Source: Solirubrobacteraceae bacterium
Lineage (GTDB): Bacteria; Actinomycetota; Thermoleophilia; Solirubrobacterales; Solirubrobacteraceae
Reading direction: 5' to 3'
NCBI GenBank assembly: GCA_016462625.1
Contig: JAEMSV010000075.1
Span: 1-18,224, forward strand
Length of the DNA: 18,224 nt
In this document: one piece after another, positions 16,623 through 18,224 of the stretch
Numbering within the stretch: position 1 is the stretch's first letter
Layout: each line of letters begins with the position of its first letter
Notes under the pieces: model-generated
Databases searched by the model: none
The model's input: the letters and a program-made list of their open reading frames with translations, nothing else
Told to the model about the DNA's origin: nothing
Position numbers and translations under genes: made by a program

Positions 16623-18014
16623 ATGCGGATCTCCGCGGATGGCTGGTGGATCGAGGAGGCGGGGTCGAGTCCCGCGCTCTTCCCGCTCGAGGGCGCTGCC
16701 CAGGCGGACGTCGCGATCGTCGGCGCGGGGTACACCGGGCTGTGGTGCGCGTGGAGGATCCTCGAGCTCGATCCCGGCTGCCGCGTCGTCCTGTTGGACC
16801 GGCAGCGGGCGGGGCACGGGCCGAGCGGTCGCAACGGGGGCTTCTGCAAGGGGGTCTGGATGAACCTCCCGGCGCTGGTGGCCGAGTTCGGCGACGACGG
16901 AGCCCTGGCCGTGGCGCGCGCGTGCGACGACGCGGTGACGGCGATCGAGGCCTGGTGCCGCGACGAGGGGGTCGACGCCTGGTTCCGCCGCGGCGGCTAC
17001 CTCAGCGTCTCGACCCACGCCGCGCACGACACGGTCCACGTCGACGCGGTCGCCCATGCGCGCCGCCTCGGCGTTCCCGACCGGATCGTGAGCCTCACGG
17101 AGAACCAGACCCGCAGCCGCTTCGGGGCGCCGACGGCGCGCGGCGGCGTCTTCGACCCCAGCGGCGCGACGCTCCATCCGGCGCGCCTCGCCCGCGCGTT
17201 GCGCGACCGCTTGCTGGACCAGGGCGTATCTCTGCACGAGCACTCGCCGGTCGTCGCGGTGCACGAGCACTCGGATGGGGTCCGCCTGGAGACCCCGGGG
17301 GGCTCGGTGGAGGCGCAGCGCGTCGTGCTCGCCGCCGGTCCGCGTCTGGCCGCCTTCGGGCCGCTGCACGGGAAGCTGACCGTCGCGTCGAGCCACGCGA
17401 TCGTCACCGAACCCGTCCCCGACGTGCTCGCGGAGTACGGCTGGACCGGCGGCGAGGCGATCATCGACCGACGGACGCTGCTGCACTACCTGCGCACGAC
17501 GCCCGACGGGCGGATCGTCTTCGGGTGGGGCGGAGGCCGGCCCGCGATGGGCGCGCGGATCCACGGCGCGATCAACGGAGATCCCGCGGCCGCGGCGCGT
17601 GCGGCTGCGCATCTCGCCGAGCTGCTGCCGGCGGTTCGTGGCCGAACCGTCGAGCAGGGGTGGGGCGGGCCGATCGACATCTCGCCGACGACGCTGCCCG
17701 CGCTCGTCCCGGTCGGCCCGCGGGTCGATGCCGCGTTCGGCTACACCGGGCGCGGGGTCGGGCCGACGCGCCTGCTCGGGGAGCTCCTCGCCGCGCGTGC
17801 GCTGGGCCACGCCGACGACCGCACGCGGCTGCCGATCGTCGGGACCCCGCGCGGCACGGTGCCCCCGGAACCGGTGCGTTGGGTGGGCGCGACCGCGGTC
17901 CGCGCGGCCCTCGTCGCCAACGACGAACGCGACGCGGCCGGGCGCCGGCCGGGCGCGCTGCCTCGGTTCGTCGCCGGGCTTCCGGCGCGTCTCGGGATCA
18001 CCGTCGGCCGCTGA
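16623..18014 (+). CDS. FAD-dependent amine oxidoreductase (DAO family, OrdL/PuuB-like)
   Basis: The protein (463 aa) has the DAO fold that oxidises an amine or amino acid with FAD and normally passes electrons to oxygen. The Rossmann motif is VGAGYTGLWCAW (33-44), with the ribose-binding acid D59 in VVLLDR, then GPSGRNGGF (66-74), which is characteristic of the OrdL / gamma-glutamylputrescine oxidase branch. FGYTGRGVGPTRLLGELLA near the C-terminus is the second FAD-binding region. No signal peptide, so cytoplasmic. The last 70 residues are less conserved. Substrate cannot be told from sequence: polyamine derivatives, glycine-like amines or amino acids are all possible. It stands alone, with its own promoter, after the tRNA. 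Confidence 0.85.
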   Translation: MRISADGWWIEEAGSSPALFPLEGAAQADVAIVGAGYTGLWCAWRILELDPGCRVVLLDRQRAGHGPSGRNGGFCKGVWMNLPALVAEFGDDGALAVARACDDAVTAIEAWCRDEGVDAWFRRGGYLSVSTHAAHDTVHVDAVAHARRLGVPDRIVSLTENQTRSRFGAPTARGGVFDPSGATLHPARLARALRDRLLDQGVSLHEHSPVVAVHEHSDGVRLETPGGSVEAQRVVLAAGPRLAAFGPLHGKLTVASSHAIVTEPVPDVLAEYGWTGGEAIIDRRTLLHYLRTTPDGRIVFGWGGGRPAMGARIHGAINGDPAAAARAAAHLAELLPAVRGRTVEQGWGGPIDISPTTLPALVPVGPRVDAAFGYTGRGVGPTRLLGELLAARALGHADDRTRLPIVGTPRGTVPPEPVRWVGATAVRAALVANDERDAAGRRPGALPRFVAGLPARLGITVGR

Positions 18015-18028
18015 CGCGAGCGCTCGCG
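18015..18028. repeat. 14-bp perfect palindrome after the oxidoreductase
   Basis: CGCGAGCGCTCGCG starts at the base after the stop. It has no loop or T-run, so terminator function is doubtful; a protein site or chance in GC-rich DNA are equally likely. Confidence 0.3.
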
Positions 18029-18048
18029 GGCGCCTCTGCCAGGGCGGA

Positions 18049-18075
18049 TTGAGGGCCGACCCCGGCGGCTATGCT
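18049..18075 (+). promoter_or_regulatory. Promoter of the bifunctional nuclease gene
   Basis: TTGAGG (18049-18054) and TATGCT (18070-18075) are 15 bp apart. The GTG start follows the -10 by 7 bp, again a leaderless layout. Confidence 0.45.
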
Positions 18076-18082
18076 TCAGCGC

Positions 18083-18224
18083 GTGCAGGAGATGGTCATC
18101 TACGGCGTCAGTTTCGACATGGTCGGCAAGCAGCCGATCGTCCTGCTGAAGACCGTGGACTCGAACAAGTTCCTCCCGATCTGGATCGGTCATCCGGAGG
18201 CGGCGGCGATCCTGATGAAGCTTC
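18083..18224 (+). CDS. Bifunctional nuclease (BFN/DUF151) family protein, 3' truncated
   Basis: The 47 visible residues contain YGVSFDMVGKQPIVLLKTVD and then FLPIWIGHPEAAAI, the conserved opening of the DUF151 / bifunctional nuclease domain (the LPIWIG..EA..I core). Members are small cytoplasmic proteins with reported RNase/DNase activity in plants and mycobacterial relatives; their bacterial role is unsettled. GTG 18083 fits a leaderless start 7 bp after TATGCT; ATG 18092 is the alternative. The gene runs off the right edge. Confidence 0.85.
   Translation, partial: MQEMVIYGVSFDMVGKQPIVLLKTVDSNKFLPIWIGHPEAAAILMKL

Noticed and set aside
16608..17810. Minus-strand frame opposite the FAD oxidoreductase
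   Set aside because: Shadow of a clear DAO-family gene. Only its far end beyond that gene was kept, as a low-confidence small CDS.

Overview
The window looks like the chromosomal replication-origin neighbourhood of a high-GC actinobacterium. By gene content, the frequent GTG starts and the apparently leaderless promoters, I would guess Thermoleophilia (Solirubrobacterales-like). That placement is an inference; no marker in the window fixes the class. The left block, up to about 11.03 kb, runs on the minus strand and the right block on the plus strand. Transcription diverges between dnaA and rpmH, as expected when genes lie co-directional with replication leaving an origin here.

Minus strand, in transcription order: dnaA, a 148-bp spacer, dnaN, recF, dciA (DUF721 helicase loader), a 162-bp spacer with a strong hairpin, gyrB, gyrA, a 383-bp spacer rich in secondary structure, and a secreted glycerophosphodiester phosphodiesterase. 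The tail of an unknown plus-strand gene sits at the left edge. The dnaA-dnaN spacer carries a DnaA-box, GC-cluster and CTA-repeat arrangement that resembles the bacterial origin unwinding system, so it is my best candidate for the functional core of oriC.

Plus strand: rpmH (44 aa), rnpA, yidD, yidC, jag/khpB, a 117-aa LAGLIDADG-fold protein that has lost its catalytic acid, rsmG, parA, parB, tRNA-Ile(GAU) with an intrinsic terminator, an FAD-dependent amine-oxidase-like protein, and the start of a bifunctional-nuclease (DUF151) family gene that runs off the right edge. Neighbours are tightly packed, with 4-bp ATGA/GTGA overlaps at recF-dciA, rnpA-yidD, yidC-jag, the LAGLIDADG gene-rsmG, and parA-parB.

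Together the genes cover replication initiation (dnaA, dnaN, dciA), repair (recF), supercoiling (gyrAB), RNA processing and ribosome assembly (rnpA, rpmH, rsmG, jag), membrane-protein insertion (yidC, yidD) and chromosome segregation (parAB). I see no insertion sequence, prophage, CRISPR array or defence system. The unusual points are the origin motif, the degenerate LAGLIDADG gene fused into the rsmG operon, a split parS-like palindrome, the structured gyrA-downstream region with a tiny ORF behind a 15-nt anti-16S Shine-Dalgarno, and a large insertion in GyrB.
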